Below are positions 54,571 through 64,000 of a DNA stretch of 64,000 nt, piece after piece. A program made the position numbers and the translations under genes. Source of the stretch: Sacculina carcini (taxonomy: Eukaryota; Arthropoda; Thecostraca; Sacculinidae); contig OU696591.1 in the NCBI GenBank assembly GCA_916048095.2, positions 2,281,501 through 2,345,500 on the forward strand, in the 5' to 3' direction. The number at the start of each line of letters is the position of its first letter. Within the stretch, counting starts at the first letter, position 1. A model generated the notes under the pieces. It worked only from the letters and a program-made list of their open reading frames with translations, was not told the origin of the DNA and made no database searches.

Positions 54571-54859
54571 TGTAGCGACTGCGCCGCGTTCGCGACTGCG
54601 CCGTGTGTTTGATTATTACATTGCTATTTTATCTGTGTACCATATAGTTTATTTCATCATATCTTCTTATGTGTGTCTCATGTTTGATTGTAAATATCAT
54701 GCCACAAATCTTTGCATGCATATTGTGTGACACTGTCACTGTGCTCGATACCCCGCGTCTTCCTTCTTCTTGCTGGCGCGCTCGTAGCACACACATCGTG
54801 TCTTCTCGCTCTCGTGTGATATTAAACTCGCATCAATTCCTAGTGTTTTTCACGCTAAA
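54571..54859 (+). mobile_element. Gypsy E 3' LTR
   Basis: 289 bp from TGTAGCGACTGCG to CACGCTAAA, preceded by the polypurine tract AGGGGGGAGGTGG. It shows the intact form of the LTR that gypsy D split at the 5' side. Confidence 0.94.
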
Positions 54860-55132
54860 ATATGACCAATAATACCCAAACAGTCGTGGACATATCGGCG
54901 TGCTCACCAACCATCGCATCGCTTTTCTACTGGACGGTAGATAACGATATATAACTCGGACCACTACCCAATTTTTATCCACTCTACTCTGGACCACCGA
55001 ATAACACATTATATACCCAGGTGGAACATGAAGACAGCAAACTGGGGATAATTTGAAGAGCTCTGTCAGTTGGACCCACCAGGAGAGCAAACAATAGATA
55101 GCAGGGTGGCACAAGTAACTAACATCATAATA
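54860..55132 (+). pseudogene. I-like LINE ORF2, endonuclease end
   Basis: Resumes after gypsy E with MTNNTQTVVDISACSPTIAS, LFYWTVDNDI, the LDL-type block (here VDIS) near the end of I-type endonucleases; the text after it has stops (for example a TAA near 54953). It runs to the TA target of the mariner-type element. Confidence 0.75.
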
Positions 55133-55239
55133 CAGGCTGGGGCAGAACCGATTGAGCATTTTAGATGAGTCACTGCCTGAGGGAAAACGAGTGGTTTTGT
55201 ACCGCTCCTCAGACATCCCCATTTCAGTGGCTGACATGG

Positions 55240-56360
55240 TGTGGACGGAGTACATGGTGACTTTGCTGTGCGTGCATATTTTGTGAGAACAATCAATCTG
55301 TGATTGCAACGCAAAGAGCTTTTCGGCGACGCTTCAATATTCCACGGAACAATGCTGTTCCTCAGGCGAACAAAATTCGGTCCTGGGTTAGGCAGTTGGA
55401 GGCAACTGGTATTACACTAAAAGATACACATGGCCGACGTAGGTCCATCAGAACACCATACAATTTCGAGAAGGTGAGAGCAGCAGCAATCATCCAGTCG
55501 CCAAAACGTTCTGCACGAAGGCATGCCGTTGCTCTGGGAACCTCCTCACGCAGTTTGAGTAGGATTCTGCATATGGATTTGAATTTCTATCCCTACAAAA
55601 TGATGATGGCTCAATAATTGAATAAAGATTGATTTGAAAGAAAAGAAAGATTTGGCCAACCGCCAAAATCTGTCTGAGAACATGCTTGAAAAGATTGCTC
55701 CAGAAGCTGCGTTCTTCAGCAGTGATGAGGCACATTTTCACCTCTGTGGAGCTGTAAATAAGCGAAAATTCCGTTACTAGGCTGAAAATAAGCCACAAAT
55801 TATCGAGGAAAGACCGCTACATTCCCCTAAACTTACGGTGTGGTGTGCCATCTCACAATTTGGCGTGATAGGCCCATACTTCTTTAAGGAGGACGGAGAA
55901 GCCGTGACCGTGAATTCAAAACGCTATATTGTAATGTCGCAACATTTTCTGCAGCCCAGAATGGTTGATTGTTGAAGATGAAGGATTGGTGGATGTGTGG
56001 TTCCAGCAGGATGGGGCTACAAATTGCACAACCCGAATTTCACTCTATGTTTCGAGACACATGCTTCCCGGGCGTGTGGAGTCTCTGAGGGATGATTTAG
56101 GGTGGTTTGCACGATCACCTGATTTGAACATTTGCGACTTATTTCTTTGGGGACATCTGAAAGAAAGGATGTTCAAAAGTCGCCCTCACATCCTACCACA
56201 GCTAAGGGAGCGGATTATTGAAGATGTTAACGCCATAGCCCGCAGTCATGCTACTGGATTCTGGATTTGCCTGTAATTAATAATAATAATAATAAAGTCT
56301 GTGTGAACGTGCTGCTGAAAACTTCAGAGAACGCCTCCAACAGTATATTGCAGCTAACGG
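55240..56360 (+). pseudogene. Mariner/IS630-type transposase pseudogene
   Basis: An N-terminal helix-turn-helix (DUF4817-like) part reads SVIATQRAFRRRFNIPRNNA, KIRSWVRQLEATGITLKDTH and GRRRSIRTPYNFEKVRAAAI, then SPKRSARRHAVALGTSSRSL. The catalytic part has AAFFSSDEAHFHL (first Asp), TVWCAISQFGVIGPYFF, DVWFQQDGATNCTTR (second Asp) and ARSPDLNICDLFLWG (third Asp), ending ENFRERLQQYIAANG. Stops and shifts occur at several points (TAA at 55614, near 55783, near 55967), and a 49-bp insertion splits the last 20 residues. The style matches transposases common in arthropod genomes. Confidence 0.85.
56247..56295 (+). mobile_element. 49-bp retroposon tail inserted in the transposase
   Basis: The sequence CATGCTACTGGATTCTGGAT followed by TTGCCTGTAATTAATAATAA and further TAA repeats interrupts the text ARS-LCERAAENFRERLQQY; AGT occurs at both borders (56244-56246, 56296-56298). 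Its end matches 8505-8548. It is a strongly 5'-truncated retroposon. Confidence 0.75.
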
Positions 56361-56364
56361 TTGA

Positions 56365-56416
56365 CATACAACAACATATATTTGATATAGCGCACATATT
56401 TACACACAGGCGCGAA
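56365..56416 (+). repeat. Short interspersed repeat with GATATAGCGCAC core, copy 2
   Basis: ACAACAACATATATTTGATA followed by TAGCGCAC, an AT-rich spacer and GGCGCGAAA, as at 6783-6840. It lies in the mariner-type element downstream of its transposase. Confidence 0.5.
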
Positions 56417-56651
56417 AAAAAACCCGACTGGAACATCACATCGAGCAGAAAGTAGGCACAAATAGACGAAAGATGGCACAAATAGAAAATAGATCTTGCT
56501 GACATTATTTTCAGATCATAAGAATTCTAAATGGTGTGTTATGCTAACCTCGAGAATAATACCTTTCTTCTCTATGTATCTCCATTACTTTGATATATCT
56601 CCTCAAAACTGCTCAATCTGCTCAAACTGCTCGGTGTTGCCCCACCCTGTA

Positions 56652-59310
56652 TATGCAGCCAAAAGAACGATACCGTTAACCAGCGGGCTGAGAAAGCACA
56701 TACCCATGCCGTGGTTTAACGACGAATGTCGACGAGCTGTGGCCCTTAGGAAAATAGCGATGATACGATATGTCCGACATGGCACAATCGACAACATAAT
56801 CGAACTGTGCCGTAGACGCGCCGCTACTCGACACATCATCAGAGATGCAAATATAAATGCATGGGAGACATTCATCAACACAATAAACAAAAATACTCCA
56901 CTAACTACCATGTGGAGGAGTATCCGAACACTACGGGGCCTGAGGGCCTACTGAGGGTGAATGGAGCGACGGTACACGAGCCGCAGTACGTAGTGAACGA
57001 GCTGGCGGCCGCAATCGCGGCTGTCAGTTCCGGTCAGCATCTGAGTGCCGGTTTCACGGATAGAGTGCATAGGGAGTATCTGGCAGAGCAGAATAGTGAG
57101 GGGGCGGCGAAAGAGTGTGAATACAACTCACCTTTCACCATCGAGGAGCTGTCATGCTCTATTAAATCAGCTGGAAACTTATCAACGGGCCCAGACCAAC
57201 CGCACTATGAATTCTTCAGACATTTAACTCATCGAGCTTTCATCCATATATTCACAGTTTTAACATCATCTGGTCATGAGGACAATTTCCACAACAATGG
57301 AAGGAAGGGATTATCATACCAATTTTGAAGGCCGGTAAATCCCGTGATATGAGGACATCATATCGACCCATCACGTTCACAAGATGCCTAGGGAAAGTGA
57401 TGGAGCGAATGGTGGCTCGGCGTCTGTGCTCGAGAGCGGCGGATTGCTGGACCACAACCAGTGTGCGTTCAGGCCCGGTCGCTCTGCCATCCACAATGCT
57501 ATAAACCTAGAGGCACACATACGGAAAGGATTCAGTAGGAAACAGTGCACCTTAGCTGTATTCCTGGACATTAAACAAGCCAACGACACAGTGCAACAGC
57601 ACATTGCGCTGAGGAAAATACACCGGCTGGGCATTGTGGGCAACATGATGAAGTTTTTAACGAATTTTATCGATGGACATGGATCAATTTTTATTCACAT
57701 GCATGGCTTTACCTCTAGACGTTTTACAACAAAAATTGGTCTCCCTCAAGGAAGTTGTTTGTCACCTACAATCTTCAACGTAATGATTGACGACATATTT
57801 AAAGAACTACTGAATGGTTTAAAATACGAGTACACTCCCTGTATGCTGTATGTACTCCCTATATGCTGATGATACGGTCATATGGACAATAAGCTATGAC
57901 GCACGGCGAGCGCACGGTGTGCTGCAGCTCAGCCTCGACCGCCTGACGGCGTGGTCAGAACGCAACGGGCTGGAGTTTTCGGCCGGTAAGTCGGTCGCTG
58001 TGCTCTTCTCGGCACACAGGCATACGACGCCGACACTGCCGCTGCGCCCCAGCGAGCAAAACATGCCCTATGACACCAAATTAAAATTTTTGGTAATTGT
58101 AATGGACAAAAAGTGACATAATGTGAAAATGGACCTACACGTGGAATACTTGATTGCAAACGCCTCAAAAAGGGTCAACGTACCCATGATCCATACAGGG
58201 CCAGTACAGTGGCGCCGACACCGCGACGATGGAGGCTAAATACAAAATATGAAATTATACAAGTCTTGTACGACCTATCCTGGAATACGGAGCAGAAGTC
58301 TATGCGGCAGCATCGCCCCAAGTGCTACAAAGACTGTATAGGATGCAAAACGGCTGCCTACGACTGGCAACAGGGCGTTCAGGACGAGCCCGAGCAAAGT
58401 CCTTGAAGGATATACGGGTGTTAACAATCTTGATTTACGAAGGAAGGATATCACCATCAGGTATTATGCTAAAGCGATGTCAAGAACAGACCACCTGGTC
58501 AACAATATGGTGATACGGCAATCTACTCGTCAGCCAGCTCTGCAGAATTTAGTCATGAGAAGCGGGCGCGCCATGGCGATTCTAGGCATGACCGAAGAGC
58601 CGCCATATGAGGTCCAGCAAACGTTTTTACAAATGAAAGCGGAAAATCAAGACGTAGTGTATATACACAGACGGATCAAAGGCCCACGGCAGGACCGCCT
58701 GTGCGGTGGTGACCAACGGCAGAACGGCGAACCAGCCTGCCAATGGACGAACTATTGCCAGCCACTATCGCCTGCCAGACTGGGCCTTCGTCTATGAAGC
58801 CGAAAGTTTCGCAATATACAAAGCGACTATTTTTTGTAACGAGATGAATCTCAGGAAAGCAGTCATTGTGACAGATTCCAGATCGGCAATTTTAAACCTT
58901 GATCAGTCCATCGAATTTGTTGCATATCAAACCATGCAAGCCTACAGGTCCATAAACAACAATGGTATGAAATGCGTGTTTCTATGGGTTCCCGGACACA
59001 AAAATATTCCCGGAAATGAGGCAGCGGACAGGGCGGCATAGAGAGCCCTGGATAACACCACAGTACTATTGGGCAGATCACATAAAAACGTGGAGAGTTA
59101 TATACGACAACGTGTAGCGAAAACATTTGAAACTTACTGGCGCAGACTCTCTGCGAAATACCTATTGCCAAAAATCCTACAGGAGCCGGGCCTGTGGTGT
59201 TCACCACAGGCCCTGTCGAGACGGGTGGAACGGACGCTGACCCGTCTCAAACTGGGCCACACGGCACTCACACATCGCCATCTCCTGCGTTGTGTGGTGG
59301 GCTGGTAGAG
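56652..59310 (+). pseudogene. I-like LINE ORF2, RT and RNase H
   Basis: Begins RTIPLTSGLRKHIPMPWFND-EC, then WETFINTINKNTPLTTMW. RT: TGPDQPHYEFFRHL (56861-57328), IIPILKAGKSRDMRTSYRPI, NQCAFRPGRSAIHNAI, FLDIKQANDTV (first Asp region), GLPQGSCLSPTIFNVMIDDI and YADDTVIW. RNase H from about 58655: YTDGSKAHGRTACAVV, AESFAIYKATIF, VIVTDSRSAIL and WVPGHKNIPGNEAADRAA, the D-E-D set plus His. Last text is LTRLKLGHTALTHRHLL near 59285. Frameshifts near 57325, 57850, 58110 and 58790 break it. RNase H in ORF2 supports the I clade. Confidence 0.87.
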
Positions 59311-59415
59311 CGCGTCGGCCGATTCCGACCACTTTGCGCTGCACAGTAAAATGAAACGATAAAAGAAAGGTTAAAATGGCGATATGTGAAAGTGATCCTG
59401 AGAGTTTCTTCACAG

Positions 59416-62400
59416 TTAGTAGGCTATACCGGCTCGGAAAACAAAATCAACGGGGCGTTTGAGAAGAGAGGGGTTATTTGTTCCCAATAAACCCTCCTTG
59501 TTGAATGGTAGGCTGCTACTGCGGCAATACCTGCGTAGTGGCTCACGATGCTCGGCATAACGTGTAGAGTCTTGAAGTACATGCTCAATGGATAAGACGG
59601 CGTTGCAATATGAACAATGGGGAGGTGAAGTGAGTTCCATTATGTACCCGTGAGTCAATCTGGAGTGACCGAGGCGAAGTCTAGTCAGTATGACCTCCGT
59701 TCTTCGAGGTAAGTAATTCACTACCGACCAGGCGCCTATATCTCCTGTGACCTCGCCCAGCTTGAATTCATGCCGTTTCTGTTGCCAATCCAGCCTTCCA
59801 AACGCTCGGATGTGATCATCTACTAACAAATTTGTTAGGACCTTACTCAAAGGATACTGCTGTACCTCGTTCTCACCCAGAGCACGTTTGGCTTCGGAGT
59901 CAGCCACCTCGTTACCGGGAATACCACGATGAGCCGGTACCCACACCAAATCACAAATGTTTCCAGATGTCACAATGTGTCTAAAAATATATAAAATACG
60001 ATGATGAATAAAATCAGGTGATGAGGGATGTGATGAATGCTGGAGTCCCGACTTGGAATCCGATATGACGAAAAATTTGGTATAATCATGACTCTCGAAA
60101 TATTCAAAGGCTTTAAAGATGGCGTACATTTCAGCGTGGAAGGTCGTGGCGTAGGAAGACAGGCGGTAACTGAAAACTTCCTGGTACTCTTGATGCCTTA
60201 CCGCCACCGCGCATCCCACCTTGTCCTTTCGTTTGGATCCATCGATGTGAATTAAACGTACCCACTCTTATGGCAATATTATGCGAAACGGTTATAAACC
60301 TCGTAATCATTTATTGATTCGGATTTCACTGTAAATAGACATCAGGTCACAGGAGACATCAAGTCATCAGGTCGCACTACCCATGGTGCAGGTAAAGGGT
60401 ACGAACATATTTGTCTCTCATTTGACACCGATACACCTATCTCAACCGATTTAGCGAAGACCATTTTCGAAAAAGTAGAAACCAGTATACGATGTCTCTT
60501 GGAGCGCTGATTGGATGGAATGGGATTGAAATCTATAATTGATCGACTAAAATTATTCGCGCGGATAAATTTTTTAAAAGCATATCGTAGCATGATTTTT
60601 GTTCTCCGTACATCCAGAGCCGGGATGCCTGTGTAAGCGCGCATGGATTCGACTGGTGATGACCTGAAAGCACCGGAGATCAACCGGATACATTCGTTTT
60701 GAATGGTCTCCAACTGGTTCAGACTCGACGGGCTTGCGGAGGAGTACACCTGCACACCATAGTCTATGACAGGTAACACCAGAGCCTTGTATACTTTTTG
60801 CAGCACAGATGTGCTACCGCCAGCGTAACGAGTATCCGCAATGACTCGCATCACATTGAGCCTCTTCGCGCATCGTGCTCGTAGCCGGTGTATGTGCTGC
60901 TGCATATTGAGCCTCTTGTTCAGCGTGAGACCTAGGAACCTATGCGACTCGGCGCAGGGTATTGGTTCCTCTGCCACTGTGAGTACAGCACCAGTTCTGA
61001 AGTTGTCGGCCGTATACAACACAGTGGCTGACTTTTTTCCCGATAACTCGAGGCCATTTGTTTCAGCCCAGGATATCAGTATGCCCAAGGTAGCCTGCAA
61101 ATTCGAACTCAGCACAAATGTTGCTACCACTGATCCAAATTGCGCTATCATCCGCATACAAGGAGTACGATAAACCCGTGGGTACTTCATCGAACATGTC
61201 ATTTATCATGATATTAAATATAAGTGGAGACAAACAGCTCCCTTGGAGCAACCCCTTTGTTGATGAGTGCCAGTCGGATAGGACACTGCCACACCTCACC
61301 CGAAATTACCTAGTACGTGAAATGAACATCCTTATATACGCTGCCAAATGTCCCCTGAAACCCATATGATGCAGTTTATGGACGAGGACGTCTGGGATGA
61401 CACTGTCGTATGCGTTATTCAGGTCGAGGTACACCACGAGATTGCACTCTTTCTTGCCGAACCCCATTCTGATGCAATGTTCTAATGCACCCCATTCTGA
61501 TGCACGACCTTATCGATGGCAGCACAGCCTGGGCGGAAGGCGCTCTGGTGCTCGCCCAATAAATGATGAGTCTCCACCAGATACGACAGTCCGTGTGTCA
61601 CTATGCGCTCAAATGCTTTCCCCAAACAACTCGTAGGAACTAACTCGGAAATGGGTCTATAGGATGCAGGTGAAAAATTCGGTTTGCCGTGTTTAATGAT
61701 GTAAGTGATTGTGCTCTCCTTCCATGAAGAAGGAAAAGTCTCCGATGTCCAAACAAGATTTAAATATGATAAAAACGTGACTTATAAAAGATGGCGGCGC
61801 ATGCTTTAAAAACTCATAATGGAGATTGTCTGGGCCCACAGATGTATTTCCGGACTTGGATATTGCACTAGCAAGTTCTAGATGAGAAAAGCGATTGTTA
61901 TATTGCAAGGAGTAAGCAGTGCGGAAAGCATCAGGTGGCAGCGGGTGAAAAGACCCCGCACGTTCGTTGGACGTGTTACTGCTGTCCACCGATATGATGA
62001 CCTCAAAATGACGAGCCAGCGCATTAGCCACCGCGCTGGGCTCTGCCACACTCTCACCGTTGATACGCAATACAGAAACGGTCTGTGAGCTTGCTTCCCA
62101 TTCAATCTCCTAATGCCACGCCATATCACAGCAATTGATGTGGATGAATTAAATGAATATAAAAAGTTTTGCCAAGAAACGATTTTTGCGTTTCTCAATG
62201 TTTTCCTGGCGCGCGAACGTTCCATACAAAATATGATTCTCGATTGTGTAGTATTGGGGCGTTTGTACTATCGCAATGCCCTAGTCCGACGAGCCAGCGC
62301 TTGAAGGCGTTCGTCTGTGAACCAGGGCACCGGGGGTTTCTTGGGCGGCCGTCGTCGGTAGGGCATCGAGCGCCTTGCAGGTTGGAGACACAAGTTGACA

Positions 62401-63189
62401 GTGTTGAGGAAATCCTGGACATCCTCAGTCTCGTCAGACTGTTCCCAAGTGCAGTATTGGCTAAACAAAAACCAATTGGTCCGTATCAAATTCCACCCAG
62501 GAATCCACTGTGCCGGACTGACACATTGAGGTGACGTCAAGTACACTGGGTAATGGTCGGAGGATCTCGGGTCAGTGTCCGCTGACTACACGAACCAGTG
62601 CACAATCTCAGTTGAGCCGAGTGTCAAATCTATGGCTCGATGAAGAGGTAGGGGTATGTGTAGGGAACCAGCCATTCATTAAAGCTACGTTGTTGCAAGC
62701 CATAAAGCGCTCGACCACCCGCCCCATATCTGACGCCCCATAAAGTATTATGCGCGTTAAAATCACCAACGATTAAAACGCGAGTATGTGTGCTAAAAAC
62801 GATATTGTTTATAAGACGATCGAGAGCATATGATGAAACATGTGGCGGTGAATATAAGCAAACAACACCTATGAAACTGATTAACCATAATCGTACACGC
62901 CACTGGATTTCCACGCTGTGCTGCACGGCCAGAGCTTTCTGAGGGATGCTGTTCTTGATGTACAGCGCCGCACCGCCTCTGCGCCGTCCGGAACCCATGG
63001 AATCATCCCTATATAACGAATATCCTCTCAACGAGAGATCATACTGATCAGTGGGAAGGAGCCACCTTTCTTGAAGGGCGATGATACTGGATGAGCGATG
63101 GTAGAAAAATGTTCACACTGCCCATTTTGATACGAGACCACGACAGTTCCATTGCAGAATGAATACAATATTGCACTCGTTCGTCATTT
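59416..63189 (-). pseudogene. I-like LINE 2 ORF2 (endonuclease, RT, RNase H)
   Basis: The start at 63187-63189 reads MTNECNIVFILQWNCRGL, the usual endonuclease opening; GYSLYRDDSMGSGRRRGGAA and VLIVGDFNAHNTLWG (catalytic D-x-N-x-H) follow. RT: PVPWFTDERLQAL, TSVGPDNLHYEFLKHAPP, LLQGSCLSPLIFNIMINDMF with Leu for the usual Pro, and LYADDSAIW (61299-61063). Then FLGLTLNKRLNMQQHI and PVIDYGVQVYSSASPSSLNQ. RNase H: IHIDGSKRKDKVGCAVAV, FHAEMYAIFKA, VISDSKSGL, WVPAHRGIPGNEVADSEA, and the C-terminal finger CSYCNAVLSIEHVLQD. Frameshifts near 62630, 62250, 61700 and 61070 break it. Later parts keep long frames, so it is younger than copy 1. Confidence 0.87.
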
Positions 63190-63205
63190 TAAAATATGTT
63201 AAAAA

Positions 63206-64000
63206 TTAAAAACTAAGGTGCGATACTCCCCCGGTCATCCAAGGGCACATCGACGATGTCGCTGCTCCCCTGGTCATCAGGAGGCACATGGACGATGTCG
63301 ATGTCGGGGGTTGCCGACTTGGACCGTCGGCGCGACGTGTGCTTTGCCATCGCTTTTTTCTGACCACTGTAGATGTGGTCCTGGACATAAGTAGCAGTAC
63401 TTGTGGATGGTTTGGTCACACTGATATTGTTGGTGGTGGCACTGAACTCTTTAAGAACTGGTGGTGTTTGTGATATTCCAGTGGATTAAGTTTGATATTG
63501 TTTTGTTGTTGATGTTTGCATACGCTGGGCTTTCATCAGTGGCGGCAGCTGTGGAAGGGGATCAGTCTGTACGCTCACTGAGACACGTTCGACCGGTGTC
63601 CTGGTCGCGCCAGCGTAGGAGGTGTGTCTGTGGACACTGCCTCTCGTATATTTTGCTGGCCTCAACAAAATAAATTCCCTGATTGGCCTGGATAGCGCAA
63701 ATCTTCTTTCCCTTTGCCAGACTGGGCAGTCACTAAGGCCGGTGGAGTGTTCCGTGCTGCGAAAGTTCACACAGTGACGGGCAGCGGTACACGGCCGGTC
63801 ACCGTGTTCGCATTCGCCGTACCTTGCACACAACGCCTCACTGCGACAGTTGCGGGATCCGTGACCATACCGCTGGCATTTAAAGCACCGTAGCTGATTT
63901 TGGATAAATACTCGGACGTCATATTTGATGTAGCCTGCAAATAGTTTTGTTGGTCTGGTGGCGGTGTTGAACGTAAGAATGAGCAGCGGCGTGGGTCTGC
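63206..64000 (-). pseudogene. I-like LINE 2 ORF1, C-terminal half
   Basis: From the window edge down: PTPLLILTFNTATRPTKLFA, KYDVRVFIQNQLRCFKC and the knuckle series CFKCQRYGHGSRNC, CARYGECEHGDRPC, HCVNFRSTEHSTGLSDCP with WQRER after it. Two of the knuckles have altered Cys (CARY, CVNF). The tail (63419-63213) reads MAKHTSRRRSKSATPDIDIV and repeats an acidic unit twice (VPPDDQGSSDIVDVPLDDRG). A frameshift lies between the knuckles and this tail. ORF2 starts within 30 bp of the ORF1 end. Confidence 0.83.

Larger units (their letters stand above)
44021..54859 (+). mobile_element. Ty3/gypsy element E (CsRn1-like), nearly whole, its 5' LTR split by gypsy D
   Basis: Plus-strand element inserted in the I-like LINE endonuclease with duplication ATAT (44017-44020, 54860-54863). 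The 5' LTR is in two parts, 44021-44068 and 49982-50222, because gypsy D entered it. The 3' LTR is 54571-54859 (289 bp). The two LTRs differ at about three sites, about 1 percent. The primer site TGGTGAACCCGACGTG (from 50224) is close to the 3' end of tRNA-Trp, the primer I recall for CsRn1. Without D the element is about 4.9 kb. It looks nearly whole, with about one break in pol. Confidence 0.95.
55133..56649 (+). mobile_element. Mariner/IS630-type DNA transposon with TA target duplication
   Basis: 1517 bp. Imperfect terminal inverted repeats: CAGGCTGGGGCAGAACCGA at the left and, read inward from the right end, CAGGGTGGGGCAACACCGAG. TA lies on both sides (55131-55132, 56650-56651), the duplication of the Tc1/mariner superfamily. 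It carries one transposase relic. It interrupts the I-like LINE between endonuclease and the PWFNDEC block. A 49-bp retroposon tail and a GATATAGCGCAC repeat lie within it. Confidence 0.88.
27200..59310 (+). mobile_element. I-like LINE (copy 1), about 5 kb, split by five insertions
   Basis: Pieces at about 27200-27812, 32344-32720, 32824-32987, 43040-44020, 54864-55132 and 56652-59310 read in order as ORF1 (N-part, nucleic-acid-binding domain, CCHC knuckles, C-part) and ORF2 (APE endonuclease, RT, RNase H). Total length without the insertions is about 5.06 kb, the usual size of an I-clade LINE (Nimb-like). Insertions are gypsy B, an 89-bp retroposon, CR1-like LINE 2, gypsy E and a mariner-type element, each with a readable target duplication. 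The reading frame has several stops and shifts, so this copy is dead. Its 3' end stops short of the last Cys/His region. Confidence 0.88.
59390..64000 (-). mobile_element. I-like LINE (copy 2), cut by the right window edge
   Basis: Minus-strand LINE of the same family as copy 1, lying tail to tail with it. It has ORF1 knuckles (63700-64000), ORF2 endonuclease, RT and RNase H in order and a short 3' region down to about 59390. It is not interrupted by large insertions but has several frameshifts. Its 5' part is beyond 64000. Confidence 0.88.

Overview
The window is 64 kb of animal nuclear DNA made almost entirely of transposable elements and their fossils. I found no convincing host gene. Repeat content (BEL/Pao and Ty3/gypsy LTR elements including CsRn1-like ones, I-like LINEs with RNase H, CR1- and L2-like LINEs, a tRNA-Val-derived SINE, a hAT with a BED finger, a mariner/IS630-type transposon, Helitron-like repeats, many CA microsatellites) points to an invertebrate. 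An arthropod is my best guess, mainly from the style of the mariner-type transposase; this is an inference with modest confidence.

Left part, 1-27 kb. A BEL/Pao element (A, minus strand) runs off the left edge and is split by a Ty3/gypsy fragment (A, plus strand, about 2706-4821). About 1.4 kb of sequence without genes follows. An L2/CR1-like LINE on the plus strand starts near 8.8 kb; further colinear pieces lie at 18.56-18.73, 20.08-20.55, 20.93-21.16 and 23.50-24.09 kb. Between them sit a second BEL/Pao (B, about 9.6-16.6 kb, minus), a truncated Ty3/gypsy (F, 16.6-18.5 kb, minus), a 5'-truncated CR1-like LINE (18732-20081) and a complete-length hAT (21157-23495) with terminal inverted repeats and an 8-bp target duplication. 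Two Helitron-like non-autonomous repeats follow (24.19-27.16 kb), the first carrying a 342-bp tandem array.

Right part, 27.2-59.3 kb. One I-like LINE of about 5 kb (plus strand) has been blown apart to 32 kb by five insertions whose target duplications can be read directly: Ty3/gypsy B (27813-32343, ATGAC), an 89-bp retroposon (32721-32809, 14-bp duplication), a CR1-like LINE (32988-43024, 15-bp duplication), Ty3/gypsy E (44021-54859, ATAT) and a mariner-type transposon (55133-56649, TA). The CR1-like LINE itself holds a tRNA-Val SINE that was later tandemly duplicated, Ty3/gypsy C (36349-41025, AATAT) and a solo LTR (41493-41889, CATGG). Gypsy E holds gypsy D (44069-49977, ATTA) inside its own 5' LTR. 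D has LTRs identical by eye and is the youngest datable insertion. A second I-like LINE (minus strand) occupies 59.4-64.0 kb, tail to tail with the first, and runs off the right edge.

Nothing here works together as a pathway: each autonomous element codes for its own copying machinery, and the layout records an insertion history. The locus behaves like a long-term sink for insertions, such as heterochromatin or possibly a piRNA-type cluster; that is inference.
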